Below, piece after piece: positions 1 through 8,285 of a stretch of 11,549 nt of DNA. Both the position numbers and the translations under genes were made by a program. The notes below the pieces were generated by a model, which was given only the letters and a program-made list of their open reading frames with translations, was not told where the DNA came from and made no database searches. This stretch comes from Alteromonadaceae bacterium UBA2620 (GTDB lineage: Bacteria; Pseudomonadota; Gammaproteobacteria; Enterobacterales; Alteromonadaceae): NCBI GenBank assembly GCA_002339125.1, contig DDJQ01000023.1, positions 72,837 to 84,385 on the forward strand, in the 5' to 3' direction. Each line of letters opens with the position of its first letter. Within the stretch, counting starts at the first letter, position 1.

Positions 1-2589
1 GTCTTTATCAATCAGACCCGCCATGGGGATAAGAATTTCCATCTCACCTACAACTGCTGCCGCACTGGCTGGTGCTTCTTCGCCTTCCTTAAGCAGCGTA
101 ATGGACTCAAGACGCGCAAGGCGGTCGATAAAGGTGCGGGAAATACCTAAACGGCGCTCGTCTTCGCTGCTAACGTTACGCAGCAGTGCAGGAAGTGGCT
201 TGCTCGGCGCAATGTCCATTTCACCACGAATGTTACGAATACCTACGATAAAGCGCTTAACCCATTCGATGTCGGCCAGTACCTGCTCATCCTGCTTAGC
301 GGCATCTACCGCCGGGAAAGGCTGAACCATGATGCTGTCGCCAGCGTTAAAATCCAACGCACTAAGCGGTGCCACACGTTCCCAGATGGTTTCAGTAATA
401 AACGGCATTAACGGGTGCAGTAAGCGCAGCAGGCTCTCAAGCACATTGATTAACGTATGACGGGTACCGCGTTTTTCAGCGTCGCTTGACTCATCGTTAT
501 TCAGTACCGGTTTGGTAAGCTCCAGATACCAGTCGCAGAACTGGTTCCAGGTAAACTCGTAAACCGTTTGCGCAGCAATATCAAAGCGGTAATCAGAAAG
601 CGCTTTTTCAAATTCCACCAGGGTTTGCTGGAACTGCGCCCAAATCCACTTATCGGCCAGGCTCAGTACTAACTCGCCACCGTCACGACCGGTATCTTCG
701 GTTTCGGTGTTCATCAGCACAAAGCGCGAGGCATTCCAGATTTTGTTGCAGAAGTTACGGTAGCCCTCTACCCGGCCCATATCAAAGTTGATATCACGAC
801 TGGTTGACGCCATGGCTGCAAAAGTAAAGCGCAGCGCATCAGTACCGTAGGCATGAATACCTTCAGGGAACTGCTTGCGGGTGCGTTTTTCAATTTTAGC
901 CGCCAGTTGTGGCTGCATCATGCCAGTGGTGCGTTTAGTAACGAGTGATTCCAGGTCGATACCGTCGATCAGATCGATAGGATCCAGCACGTTACCTTTC
1001 GACTTCGACATTTTGTCACCGCTTTCGTCGCGGATAAGGCCGGTAATGTAGATATCCTTAAACGGGATTTTGCCGGTAAAGCGCTTGGTCATCATGATCA
1101 TGCGCGCCACCCAGAAAAAGATAATATCGAAACCGGTAACCAGCACCGACGACGGCACAAAAGTTTCCAGCTCTGGGGTTTCTTCCGGCCAGCCCATGGT
1201 GGCAAACGGCCATAATGCAGAAGAGAACCAGGTATCCAGCACGTCTTCGTCCTGGTTCAGCTGGACGCCCGCTTCAAGGTGGTACTTGTTGCGTACCTCG
1301 TCTTCTGTACGACCAACGTAAACGTTGCCCTCATTGTCGTACCAGGCTGGAATGCGGTGACCCCACCACAGCTGACGGGAAATACACCAGTCCTGAATAT
1401 TGTTCATCCACTGGTAGTAGGTTTTATTCCAGTTCTCTGGTACAAAACGAATTTCGCCGCTTTCTACCGCTTCGATAGCCGGCTTAGCCAGCTCTTCGAT
1501 TGCCACGTACCACTGATCGGTGAGGTATGGTTCGATAACCGCCCCCGTGCGATCGCCACGAGGTACTTTAAGTTTGTGATCGTCAATTTTAACCAGTACA
1601 CCGTCTTCTTCGAGCTGCGCTACAATAGCTTTACGCGCATCAAAGCGGTCCAGCCCCTGATAGGCTTCCGGGGCTTCGTCGTTAACTTTGGCATCCGGCG
1701 TGAAGATATTGATCATCGGCAAGCCGTGACGCTTACCCATGTCGTAATCGTTGAAATCATGCGCAGGCGTAATCTTAACGCAGCCGGTACCAAATTCCGG
1801 ATCCACATAATCATCAGCAATGATAGGGATTAAACGGCCGGTGATCGGCAGGCGGATCTCTTTGCCAATGTAGTCCTGATAACGCTCATCTTCCGGGTGT
1901 ACCGCCACAGCGGTGTCGCCCAGCATGGTTTCAGGTCGGGTAGTGGCAACCACAATACTGCCGCTGCCGTCGGCCAGCGGATAGCGCATGTGCCACATGT
2001 GTCCGGCTTCTTCTTCGTTGAGTACTTCGAGGTCGGAAACCGCAGTGTGTAGCACCGGATCCCAGTTAACCAAACGCTTACCGCGATAGATCAGGCCGTC
2101 ATCGTGTAATCGTACAAAGACTTCGGTTACCGCTTTGGACAGGTTATCGTCCATGGTAAATACTTCACGGTCCCAGTCTGGCGAGGTGCCTAAACGGCGC
2201 ATCTGGCTGGTGATAGTGCCACCTGAGTGCTCTTTCCACTCCCAGATTTTGTCGATAAACGCTTCGCGTCCCAGATCGTGACGGGTTTTACCTTCGGCAT
2301 TTAACTGACGCTCAACCACCATTTGGGTGGCAATACCAGCGTGGTCGGTTCCCACCTGCCACAGCGTATTATCGCCTTTCATACGGTGATAACGGGTCAG
2401 CACGTCCATAATGGTTTGCTGGAAGCCGTGGCCCATATGCAGGCTGCCGGTAACATTAGGAGGCGGCAGTAAAATACAGTAAGGGTTCCCCGTTGGCGCT
2501 TCATCGCCCTTGGCTTTGAATAAGCCTTCGCTTTCCCAGCGCTGATAACACTGTTTTTCGATCGATTGGGGTTCGTAGGTTTTGTCCAT
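1..2589 (-). CDS. valS: Valyl-tRNA synthetase (3' end beyond the window)
   Basis: Class I aminoacyl-tRNA synthetase that charges tRNA-Val in the cytoplasm and edits mischarged threonine. The reading frame is open from an ATG at 2589 to the left edge, 863 codons. The N-terminus begins MDKTYEPQSIEKQCYQRW, and the adenylate-binding motif PPPNVTGSLHMGH lies at residues 42-54 (HMGH is the HIGH signature). The CISRQLWWGHRIP block is encoded near 1350-1405, and the KMSKS loop (KMSKSKGNVLDP) around residue 526, in frame with the start. The last visible residues, PMAGLIDKD, match the region just before the C-terminal coiled-coil tRNA-binding arm. Against the roughly 951-residue E. coli enzyme, about 70-90 residues are missing because of the window edge, not because of a mutation. 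It is the last visible gene of pepA-holC-valS, starting 23 nt after the holC stop with only a weak GAGA-type ribosome site. I am very sure of the identity. Confidence 0.98.
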   Translation of the reverse strand, partial: MDKTYEPQSIEKQCYQRWESEGLFKAKGDEAPTGNPYCILLPPPNVTGSLHMGHGFQQTIMDVLTRYHRMKGDNTLWQVGTDHAGIATQMVVERQLNAEGKTRHDLGREAFIDKIWEWKEHSGGTITSQMRRLGTSPDWDREVFTMDDNLSKAVTEVFVRLHDDGLIYRGKRLVNWDPVLHTAVSDLEVLNEEEAGHMWHMRYPLADGSGSIVVATTRPETMLGDTAVAVHPEDERYQDYIGKEIRLPITGRLIPIIADDYVDPEFGTGCVKITPAHDFNDYDMGKRHGLPMINIFTPDAKVNDEAPEAYQGLDRFDARKAIVAQLEEDGVLVKIDDHKLKVPRGDRTGAVIEPYLTDQWYVAIEELAKPAIEAVESGEIRFVPENWNKTYYQWMNNIQDWCISRQLWWGHRIPAWYDNEGNVYVGRTEDEVRNKYHLEAGVQLNQDEDVLDTWFSSALWPFATMGWPEETPELETFVPSSVLVTGFDIIFFWVARMIMMTKRFTGKIPFKDIYITGLIRDESGDKMSKSKGNVLDPIDLIDGIDLESLVTKRTTGMMQPQLAAKIEKRTRKQFPEGIHAYGTDALRFTFAAMASTSRDINFDMGRVEGYRNFCNKIWNASRFVLMNTETEDTGRDGGELVLSLADKWIWAQFQQTLVEFEKALSDYRFDIAAQTVYEFTWNQFCDWYLELTKPVLNNDESSDAEKRGTRHTLINVLESLLRLLHPLMPFITETIWERVAPLSALDFNAGDSIMVQPFPAVDAAKQDEQVLADIEWVKRFIVGIRNIRGEMDIAPSKPLPALLRNVSSEDERRLGISRTFIDRLARLESITLLKEGEEAPASAAAVVGEMEILIPMAGLIDKD

Positions 2590-2612
2590 GGAGTGTCTCG
2601 AAAAGTCTCTTT

Positions 2613-3062
2613 TTAGGCCGGCAGGAATTGCATCTGGCAACCGGCTTGTTGAAATTGTTTGTAACGTTCGCGGGCTCGCTGCTTGGCCGTTTCTTCTACC
2701 GGCACAAAATCAATAATTTGCTGAAACTGGTTGAAGTTATCCACCATTTTTCCGCTAACGTTAATCAGACATTGTTTGCGTGGCAGCGACTGAGGCTGCC
2801 AGACGATTTCTACCGGTGCGCCGCCATTGGGGCCCTCACCGGCAAGGTTGTGCGGCACAAATCGCGCCGCTGGCAATTGCCATAAAAGCTGATCGACAGC
2901 TTCGGCCTGAGCCTGGTCTGCGCACAGTACCACACTCTTTTTCTTCTGCGAATAGAGTTCGGCGGTGAGTTCGCAGGCTTTGGCGCACACCGCAGGTACA
3001 CTCTCGTGCCCTGCGGGAGAAACAGACGCCTCAGCCAGTGCGTAAAATCGAACGGCAGGCAT
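2613..3062 (-). CDS. holC: DNA polymerase III subunit chi
   Basis: Chi subunit of the DNA polymerase III holoenzyme. In E. coli it pairs with psi (HolD) and links the clamp loader to the single-strand DNA-binding protein SSB at the replication fork. The product is 149 residues (E. coli about 147). The most diagnostic block is FVPHNLAGEGPNGGAPVEIVW at residues 68-88, near-identical to the E. coli protein from memory. An early FYAL strand, the CADQAQAEAVDQLLW helix (47-61) and the late DFVPVEETAKQRARERYKQF block (118-137) also fit. The gene starts 6 nt after the pepA stop, and AAAGG overlapping that stop acts as a tight ribosome site, so it is probably translated from the pepA transcript. The pepA-holC-valS order is conserved in gammaproteobacteria. 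Confidence 0.95.
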   Translation of the reverse strand: MPAVRFYALAEASVSPAGHESVPAVCAKACELTAELYSQKKKSVVLCADQAQAEAVDQLLWQLPAARFVPHNLAGEGPNGGAPVEIVWQPQSLPRKQCLINVSGKMVDNFNQFQQIIDFVPVEETAKQRARERYKQFQQAGCQMQFLPA

Positions 3063-3068
3063 TAACCT

Positions 3069-4574
3069 TTAATCCTCTGCGCCTAAACCAGCACGGTTCA
3101 TCAGGAACTGCGCCAGCATAGGCACCGGACGACCGGTTGCGCCTTTATTCTTACCACTGTTCCACGCAGTACCTGCGATATCCAGGTGCGCCCAGTTGTA
3201 TTTCTTGGTAAAGCGCGACAGGAAGCAGCCAGCAGTAATTGAACCCGCCGGACGACCGCCAATGTTAGCCATATCGGCAAACGGGCTTTCAAGTTGCTCC
3301 TGATAGTCATCCCACAGCGGTAAACGCCAGGCACGGTCTGATGCCTGCTCAGAGGCATTCAGCAGCTCGTGAGCCAGTGGGTTATGCGTGCTCATCAGGC
3401 CAGTAGCATGTTTACCCAACGCGATGATACAGGCACCAGTTAAGGTGGCTACATCAACCACGGTTTCCGGATCGAAACGCTCAACATAGGTAAGTGCATC
3501 ACACAGTACCAAACGGCCTTCAGCATCAGTGTTTAACACTTCAACCGTCTGGCCCGACATGGTAGTTAAGATATCACCAGGGCGATAAGCGTTAGCATCC
3601 GGCATGTTTTCACAACCGGCCAGTACGCCAATTACGTTAATTGGCAGATTGAGCGCCGCCACTGTATGCATAACACCCAGTACGGAGGCTGCGCCGCCCA
3701 TGTCGTACTTCATTTCGTCCATGCCATCGCCTGGCTTTAATGAGATACCGCCTGAGTCAAAGGTAAGGCCCTTACCCACCAGCACCAGTGGTGCCTGATC
3801 ATCAGCGCCGCCTTTATGATGAATAATACTCATTAGCGATTCATTCTCAGAGCCACGGCCCACGGCCAGGTAAGAATTCATCCCCAAATCTTTCATGTTG
3901 GCTTCGTTAACGACTTCCACGTTAACGCTGCCATATTCTTCAGCCATTTGCTGAGCCTGCTCCCACAGATAAGCCGGGTTACAGATGTTTGGTGGCATGT
4001 TGGCCACGTCTTTAGTCACCTTAACGCCCTTGGCAATGGCCAGGCCGTGCTCAACCGCTTTTTCACCCACGGTGAGTTCGCGACGGGTTGGCACATTGAA
4101 AACAATTTTACGCAGCGGACGACGCGGTTCGCCTTTCTTGGTCTTCAGTTGCAGGAAGGTGTACAGGGTGTCCTGTGAGGTTTCTACCGCCTGGCGTACT
4201 TTCCAGTAGGTATCACGACCCTTAACGTGTAGCTCGGTTAAGAAGCACACAGCTTCCATTGAACCGGTTTCGTTGAGGGTTTGAATGGTTTTAGCGATGA
4301 TCTGTTTGTACTGGCGCTCGTCCAGCTCGCGTTCTTTTCCACAACCAACCAGCAGCACCCGCTCGCTTAATACATTGGGTACGTGGTGGAGCAGCAACAT
4401 CTGACCGGCTTTCCCCTCGAGGTCGCCGCGGCGCAGCAGATTGCTGATGTATCCTTCACTAATTGCGTCCAGTTGTTCGGCAACGCCGGACAAACGTCGC
4501 GGCTCATAAACGCCCACCACAATACATGCACTGCGTTGTTTCTCTGGACTGCCGCTCTTTACGTTAAACTCCAC
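3069..4574 (-). CDS. pepA: Leucyl aminopeptidase (cytosol aminopeptidase, M17)
   Basis: Dinuclear-metal exopeptidase that removes N-terminal residues, preferring leucine, from peptides in the cytoplasm. In E. coli the same hexameric protein also binds DNA, acting in Xer recombination at cer and in carAB control. That second role is inferred here only by homology. The 501-residue product matches the family length (E. coli 503). The signature NTDAEGRL is at residues 348-355. Likely metal ligands are K268, D273, D291, D350 and E352, with K280 and R354 as catalytic residues, all offset by 2 from the E. coli positions. The start is GTG at 4574, chosen because a strong ribosome site, AGAGGTGAT, lies just upstream (about 4578-4586) and the next residues fit the family N-terminus. 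It is the first gene of pepA-holC-valS and is divergent from lptF. Confidence 0.97.
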   Translation of the reverse strand: MEFNVKSGSPEKQRSACIVVGVYEPRRLSGVAEQLDAISEGYISNLLRRGDLEGKAGQMLLLHHVPNVLSERVLLVGCGKERELDERQYKQIIAKTIQTLNETGSMEAVCFLTELHVKGRDTYWKVRQAVETSQDTLYTFLQLKTKKGEPRRPLRKIVFNVPTRRELTVGEKAVEHGLAIAKGVKVTKDVANMPPNICNPAYLWEQAQQMAEEYGSVNVEVVNEANMKDLGMNSYLAVGRGSENESLMSIIHHKGGADDQAPLVLVGKGLTFDSGGISLKPGDGMDEMKYDMGGAASVLGVMHTVAALNLPINVIGVLAGCENMPDANAYRPGDILTTMSGQTVEVLNTDAEGRLVLCDALTYVERFDPETVVDVATLTGACIIALGKHATGLMSTHNPLAHELLNASEQASDRAWRLPLWDDYQEQLESPFADMANIGGRPAGSITAGCFLSRFTKKYNWAHLDIAGTAWNSGKNKGATGRPVPMLAQFLMNRAGLGAED

Positions 4575-4824
4575 TGTATCACCTCTTTTTGTTCTGTCTG
4601 GTTGGCCCGGAACAATTTTACATGCCGTTTTGCCTTGCTTTATGGTTTAATACGCACGAATTCAATCCTGCGTAGGGCGCGTCAACGTGATAATTCACGG
4701 TTCAGGCAAACGCGCCTTCCGGAACCAACGGTTAGTTATTACTGGCAAAACTTGTAAAAATGGTAAGTTTACTCAAAATTATAGCCGCTTTCACTAAAAT
4801 TCCGACTTTTTGCACAGGCCAGAT
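4575..4824. promoter_or_regulatory. Divergent pepA / lptF promoter region
   Basis: These 250 bases separate the start codons of pepA (leftward) and lptF (rightward) and must hold the promoters of both operons. The right third is AT-rich. The pepA ribosome site AGAGGTGAT is at about 4578-4586 on the minus strand, and the lptF site AGG is at 4816-4818. I could not fix either promoter: the best minus-strand candidate is TTGAAT, 17 nt, TAAAGC, whose -10 is poor. I saw no sigma-E type GGAACTT element upstream of lptF. An overlapping small open frame at 4383-4757 has no coding support. Confidence 0.5.
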
Positions 4825-5925
4825 ATGCTGATATTCCGCTATCTGCTTAAGGAAACGCTTAAATCGCAAATTGCCATATTTTTAATATTGATGGCAATTT
4901 TCATTACCCTGCGATTTGTCCGTGTTTTGGGAGACGCCTCAGAGGGTGACATCCCGGCCAGTCTGGTGCTCGGCTTCCTGTCTTTATATGCTCCGGTACT
5001 CGCTTCGCTGGTTATTCCTATCAGCGCTTTTTTGGGGATTATGATGGCTTACGGCAGGCTGTATGTAGACAGCGAAATGACCGTAATGCGCGCCTGCGGG
5101 ATCAGCGAATGGTATGTTACCCGCGTAATGTTATTTTTGTCGTTCATCATTATGTTAGTGACTGGCGTTGTTACCCTGTACCTGGCGCCGCTGGCCGCAG
5201 AGAGTGAATATAACCTGCGCGAGCAAGCCAAGGCAGAAGCCGGTTTCAGTGCCATTATTCCTGGCAGATTCCAACAAACCGGCAACCAGGAAGCCGTAAT
5301 ATTCGTACATGATATTGGTAGTGATAACTCACTTCAGAAAGTCTTTCTGGCGCAGCAAAAAAATGAAGGTGACGAGCAGGTTCGGGTAGTTTATGCCGAA
5401 CAAGGCACGGTTAACAAAGAGCCGGACGGCACCCGTCAATTGATACTGAACAACGGTAATCAGTACGAAGGCGAGCAGCGTCGCCTCGATTTTCGGGTAG
5501 TGGCTTTCGATGAATATCAAATTCAGATTGACGACCCGGAGCAGCAGCAAAAGCGCAAAAAGGTGTCGGTTATCCCCACCATGGAATTACTTGAAGATGG
5601 CTCCACAGAAGCGCTGGCTGAACTGCAATGGCGGCTGGCCATTCCGTTATCGATTCCTTTTCTGGTGCTGATTGCGGTGCCGCTCAGTGCGGTGGATCCG
5701 CGCCAGGGGCGCTTTGGTAAGATGTTCCCGGCGATTTTACTGTACCTTGGTTACTTTATGCTGCTACTGGCCAGCCGACGCGTGCTGGAAGACGGCAAAA
5801 TACCTATCCAGCTCGGCTTGTGGTGGGTACACGGCATTATGCTGATCATTGGCTTTACCCTGCTCGCCCGGGACCGTAAATTTGGCACCGAGATTAAAGC
5901 CATGCTGAAGCGGAGAAAGTCATGA
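4825..5925 (+). CDS. lptF: LPS export ABC transporter permease LptF
   Basis: Inner-membrane permease of LptB2FG, which extracts lipopolysaccharide from the outer leaflet of the inner membrane and passes it to LptC and the LptA bridge. From ATG 4825 the protein has 366 residues, the same as E. coli LptF. It begins MLIFRYLLKETLKSQ, and AGG lies 6 nt upstream. A TTG at 4810 would add 5 residues but has no ribosome site. Hydrophobic segments are near 15-36, 46-74, 100-122, 271-291, 301-318 and 330-348. A soluble stretch of about 130-265 corresponds to the periplasmic beta-jellyroll domain. The family block VPLSAVDPRQGR is at 285-296, and SEMTVMRACGIS at 83-94 is the conserved cytoplasmic coupling loop. 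It overlaps lptG by 4 bases. Confidence 0.96.
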   Translation: MLIFRYLLKETLKSQIAIFLILMAIFITLRFVRVLGDASEGDIPASLVLGFLSLYAPVLASLVIPISAFLGIMMAYGRLYVDSEMTVMRACGISEWYVTRVMLFLSFIIMLVTGVVTLYLAPLAAESEYNLREQAKAEAGFSAIIPGRFQQTGNQEAVIFVHDIGSDNSLQKVFLAQQKNEGDEQVRVVYAEQGTVNKEPDGTRQLILNNGNQYEGEQRRLDFRVVAFDEYQIQIDDPEQQQKRKKVSVIPTMELLEDGSTEALAELQWRLAIPLSIPFLVLIAVPLSAVDPRQGRFGKMFPAILLYLGYFMLLLASRRVLEDGKIPIQLGLWWVHGIMLIIGFTLLARDRKFGTEIKAMLKRRKS

Positions 5926-6983
5926 TCCGCATTCTCGACTGGTATATCGCCAGAACCTTGCTGGGTACAGTCACGGTTACCCTTTCGGTATTGATTGGTC
6001 TGAGTGCCTTGATCAAATTTGTTGAGCAGTTGCGCAAAGTTGGCGAAGGCAACTACGACATGCTGGCCGCGCTGGTGTACGTGCTGCTTAGCTTACCCCG
6101 GGATTTAGAGCAGTTTTTCCCGATGGCAGTATTGCTTGGCGGACTCATCGGTATGGGCGTGCTGGCCAGTAATAGTGAACTGGTGGTTATGCAGGCGGCA
6201 GGGCTTAGTCGCTGGAACTTAATTACCTCAGCCATGAAATCGGCCGTGGTGATGATTATTGTGGTAATGGCAGTGGGCGAATGGATCACCCCGGTGAGTG
6301 AATCCCGCGCCAAAGAACTGCGTACCGAAGCCATAACCGGCGGCTCGCTGTTTTCCTCCGATAAGTATGTGTGGGCCAAAGACGGCGATCATTTCGTGAG
6401 TATTGGCCAGGTAATGAGCCGCGATTCATTGCAGGAAGTCACCATCTACCGGTTCAATGATGGCTTACAGTTAGACAGCATCACCAATGCCAATGGCGGC
6501 TTTTACGAACAAAACGGCTGGACGCTGACTCAGGTGACACACACCTACTTTGGCGCAGACGCCATTACCGCCGATGTACAGCCAACCTGGCGTTGGGACT
6601 CGTCTTTAACGCCAGACAAACTGGGTATCGTAACTGTGAAGCCCGAGGCGTTATCAATTCAGGGTTTGCAGGAATATATAACCTACCGGGCCAATAACAA
6701 GCAGGATACCAGCCGCTACGAGCTGGCTTTATGGCGTAAAGTGCTGCAACCGGTTACCGTAAGTGTAATGCTATTAATGGCGCTGTCGTTCATATTCGGA
6801 CCACTGCGAAGTGTGACTATGGGTGCGCGAATTATTATGGGTGTGCTAACCGGCTTCGGCTTTTTCATCACCAACGAAGTATTTGGCCCACTGAGCCTGG
6901 TTTATAACATACCGCCGGTACTTGGCGCGCTGCTACCGAGTATTCTCTTTGCAACCGTGGCTGCAGCACTACTCTCCAGATAA
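5922..6983 (+). CDS. lptG: LPS export ABC transporter permease LptG
   Basis: Second permease of LptB2FG; with LptF it forms the membrane cavity that takes up lipopolysaccharide, powered by LptB (not in this window). The start ATG at 5922 overlaps the lptF stop in an ATGA arrangement, so translation is probably coupled. The product has 353 residues (E. coli 360). Membrane segments are near 11-32, 64-83, 104-121, 273-293, 302-320 and 331-351. A soluble periplasmic domain spans about 125-265. The coupling-helix block SNSELVVMQAAGLSRW is at 83-98 and the family block FGPLRSVTMGARI at 292-304, close to E. coli LptG from memory. The last two bases of its stop codon belong to the left arm of the palindrome at 6982-7036. 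Confidence 0.96.
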   Translation: MIRILDWYIARTLLGTVTVTLSVLIGLSALIKFVEQLRKVGEGNYDMLAALVYVLLSLPRDLEQFFPMAVLLGGLIGMGVLASNSELVVMQAAGLSRWNLITSAMKSAVVMIIVVMAVGEWITPVSESRAKELRTEAITGGSLFSSDKYVWAKDGDHFVSIGQVMSRDSLQEVTIYRFNDGLQLDSITNANGGFYEQNGWTLTQVTHTYFGADAITADVQPTWRWDSSLTPDKLGIVTVKPEALSIQGLQEYITYRANNKQDTSRYELALWRKVLQPVTVSVMLLMALSFIFGPLRSVTMGARIIMGVLTGFGFFITNEVFGPLSLVYNIPPVLGALLPSILFATVAAALLSR

Positions 6984-7036
6984 ATCAAGGGGTCAGAGTA
7001 CATGAACTTCATTCATGTACTCTGACCCCTTGATTT
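6982..7036. repeat. Perfect 25-bp-arm palindrome, REP-like, between convergent genes
   Basis: The arms 6982-7006 and 7012-7036 are exact reverse complements around a 5-nt loop (cttca). Each arm carries GGGGTCAGAGTAC. The left arm starts inside the lptG stop codon, and the right arm ends 3 nt before the stop of the RDD gene. It could end transcription of both convergent genes, but the T runs are short (four T). From memory, GGGGTCAGAGTA-type sequences recur in gammaproteobacterial genomes near IS200/RAYT-like Y1 transposases, so a REP or small non-autonomous palindrome is a good alternative. Both roles may hold. Confidence 0.8.
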
Positions 7037-7039
7037 TAA

Positions 7040-7585
7040 TTACCAGCTCTTGTGATTATTTTGCTCTTTAGTCAGTTTGAGCACTTCGGTTTGTGCCAGC
7101 CGGTCTTGCAGAGATTGCTTGTTCTTGACATCTAGCAGCACTAGCAGTGTGCCCAGTCCGCCCAGCGAGGCGATTAATCGCAGCACAAGTCGGCCCCACC
7201 CTACCGGCTCGTCGGTAGTGCTGTATATCCGTAACCGCCAGGCGCGCATCCCAAGGGTTTGACCGCCGCGCTTCCAAAACCATAAGAAAAACCCGGCAAC
7301 CCACAAACCAACCCAAACCTGGATCAGCGTTTTATACATCACAGACTCGCCAAGTAATTCATTGGGTTCATTGTAACCTTGTAAATCAAGCCAGCCGTTC
7401 TTCAGTGAGACAACCAGCACCACAATCAATACCATGGCCGCACACATGCCTACTGCCGTAGCCACCAGTGCATCATAGATCATGGCAGCCAGACGCCGCA
7501 CGAATCCGGCACGGGCAGATTGCTCAACCTGTTGCGATGACTGATTGATTTGTTTTGTTTTAGTGTTTTTTACTTTTTTAACCAT
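7040..7585 (-). CDS. RDD family membrane protein
   Basis: Small inner-membrane protein of the RDD family (Pfam RDD), of generally unknown function; some members are linked to sodium-proton antiport. From ATG 7585 it has 181 residues. A basic, polar N-terminus (MVKKVKNTKTKQ) leads into ARAGFVRRLAAMIYDAL (residues 25-40), which holds the family arginine and first aspartate (D38). Hydrophobic segments are near 41-61, 84-104 and 133-152. GGQTLGMRAWRLRI is at 107-120 and SLQDRLAQTEVL, with the second aspartate D161, at 158-169. A GTG at 7627 would add 14 residues; neither start has a clear ribosome site, and I prefer the ATG because the lysine-rich start looks natural. It is convergent with lptG. 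No partner gene suggests a specific role. Confidence 0.88.
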   Translation of the reverse strand: MVKKVKNTKTKQINQSSQQVEQSARAGFVRRLAAMIYDALVATAVGMCAAMVLIVVLVVSLKNGWLDLQGYNEPNELLGESVMYKTLIQVWVGLWVAGFFLWFWKRGGQTLGMRAWRLRIYSTTDEPVGWGRLVLRLIASLGGLGTLLVLLDVKNKQSLQDRLAQTEVLKLTKEQNNHKSW

Positions 7586-7697
7586 GGCTTGCGGTGTGTA
7601 TGACAGCGATGGGCGCAAGTGTGCCACAGTTCAGAGCAAAAGTAGACGGTTAGCGTAAGGACGGAAAGCGAAAGAAAGATTATCTGGAGCCAGAAAC

Positions 7698-7725
7698 AAA
7701 ACAGGCACCCGAAGGTGCCTGTTTT
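7698..7725 (-). terminator. Rho-independent terminator of the cold-shock gene
   Basis: A 12-bp perfect stem (7698-7709 with 7714-7725) closes on CGAA, which reads as a stable TTCG tetraloop on the minus strand, and ends in TTTT. It lies 13 nt after the stop codon of the cold-shock gene and isolates it from the RDD gene downstream. The A run on the other side means it could also act on plus-strand transcripts. Confidence 0.92.
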
Positions 7726-7738
7726 AAGAACAACTGTC

Positions 7739-7948
7739 TTACAGTACTACTACGTCAGCAGCCTGTGGACCTTTGTTACCTTGTTCGATAGTGAACTGAA
7801 CGTTTTGACCTTCAGTTAAGGTGCGGAAACCGTCAGATTTGATCGCACGGAAGTGTACAAATACATCTTTGCCGCCGTCAGCCTGAGAAATAAAACCGAA
7901 ACCTTTAGCTTCGTCGAACCATTTTACTGTGCCTGTAGAAGTAGACAT
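7739..7948 (-). CDS. Cold-shock protein, CspA family
   Basis: Single cold-shock domain (OB-fold) protein that binds single-stranded RNA and DNA and acts as an RNA chaperone in the cytoplasm. It has 69 residues. RNP1 (KGFGFI) is at residues 15-20 and RNP2 (VFVHF) at 29-33, with the usual GTVKWF start at 6-11 and acidic/glycine C-terminal strands. The ATG at 7948 is chosen because GGAG lies 6 nt upstream. A TTG at 7960 would put that ribosome site inside the coding region. It is a stand-alone gene with its own promoter, a leader of about 177 nt and its own terminator. A long leader is typical of cspA-type genes whose mRNA folding senses temperature, but whether this copy is cold-induced or constitutive (CspC/CspE-like) cannot be told. 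Confidence 0.96.
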   Translation of the reverse strand: MSTSTGTVKWFDEAKGFGFISQADGGKDVFVHFRAIKSDGFRTLTEGQNVQFTIEQGNKGPQAADVVVL

Positions 7949-8125
7949 AGATAACTCCAAAAAGTATTAAATTTAAGTGGTTGTAACAACCGGTGTTGCA
8001 TTGAAGGGCTATCTGTTTTGCGGCAGGCTTGATTCAGTAATCGTATCTAATGTGAATCGCGCAAGGGACTTACAATGGATCAACGGAACGAGCAATTTTC
8101 AAATATAATAGAACCTTTCAAAGGC
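7949..8125 (-). promoter_or_regulatory. Long 5' leader of the cold-shock mRNA
   Basis: From the predicted start site near 8125 to the ATG is about 177 nt with no reading frame. It holds a 13-nt hairpin-forming palindrome, GGTTGT-N-ACAACC (7979-7991), roughly 30 nt before the start codon, and a short CCTTT-G-AAAGG dyad (8114-8124) at the very 5' end. The length fits a structured CspA-type leader (about 160 nt in E. coli cspA). I did not find an exact copy of the E. coli cold box. Confidence 0.55.
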
Positions 8126-8131
8126 ACACGG

Positions 8132-8190
8132 ATCCTAGCACCGTTATTCAGTTGTGTCAGGCTATTTTTTAAACTTTTTAAAAATAATTT
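8132..8190 (-). promoter_or_regulatory. Promoter of the cold-shock gene with AT-rich UP element
   Basis: Reading leftward, CTGACA (8160-8155) is followed by a 17-nt spacer and TAGGAT (8137-8132). The -35 matches the sigma-70 consensus at 5 of 6 positions and the -10 at 4 of 6. Immediately upstream, 8163-8190 is almost pure A/T with phased A and T runs, as expected of an UP element that binds the RNA polymerase alpha subunits. This is a prediction. Confidence 0.6.
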
Positions 8191-8215
8191 TAACACTGGC
8201 ACATTGGCAGTGTTA
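8191..8215. promoter_or_regulatory. Dyad upstream of the cold-shock promoter
   Basis: TAACACTG (8191-8198) and CAGTGTTA (8208-8215) form a perfect 8-bp inverted repeat around 9 nt. It sits about 66-90 nt upstream of the predicted cold-shock start site, next to the UP element. The spacing suits a dimeric DNA-binding regulator, but it matches none of the CRP, FNR or Fur patterns I know. No regulator is assigned. Confidence 0.4.
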
Positions 8216-8285
8216 CCATGAGTTTATGGGTGTAGAAATAAAAACCGTTACTAACCAATAAGCTTGCAACGGCTTTCTGCCCTGC

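Noticed and set aside
1..60. Truncated valS
   Set aside because: The reading frame is open to the window edge with normal sequence, so the missing C-terminus is only cut by the window.
1070..1833. Plus-strand open frames of 83 to 184 codons
   Set aside because: They lie antisense to valS, whose frame is continuous with all synthetase motifs; the translations have no recognisable domain.
4383..4757. Plus-strand frame of 124 codons across the pepA 5' end and promoter region
   Set aside because: It is antisense to pepA for its first half, with no ribosome site and no recognisable domain.
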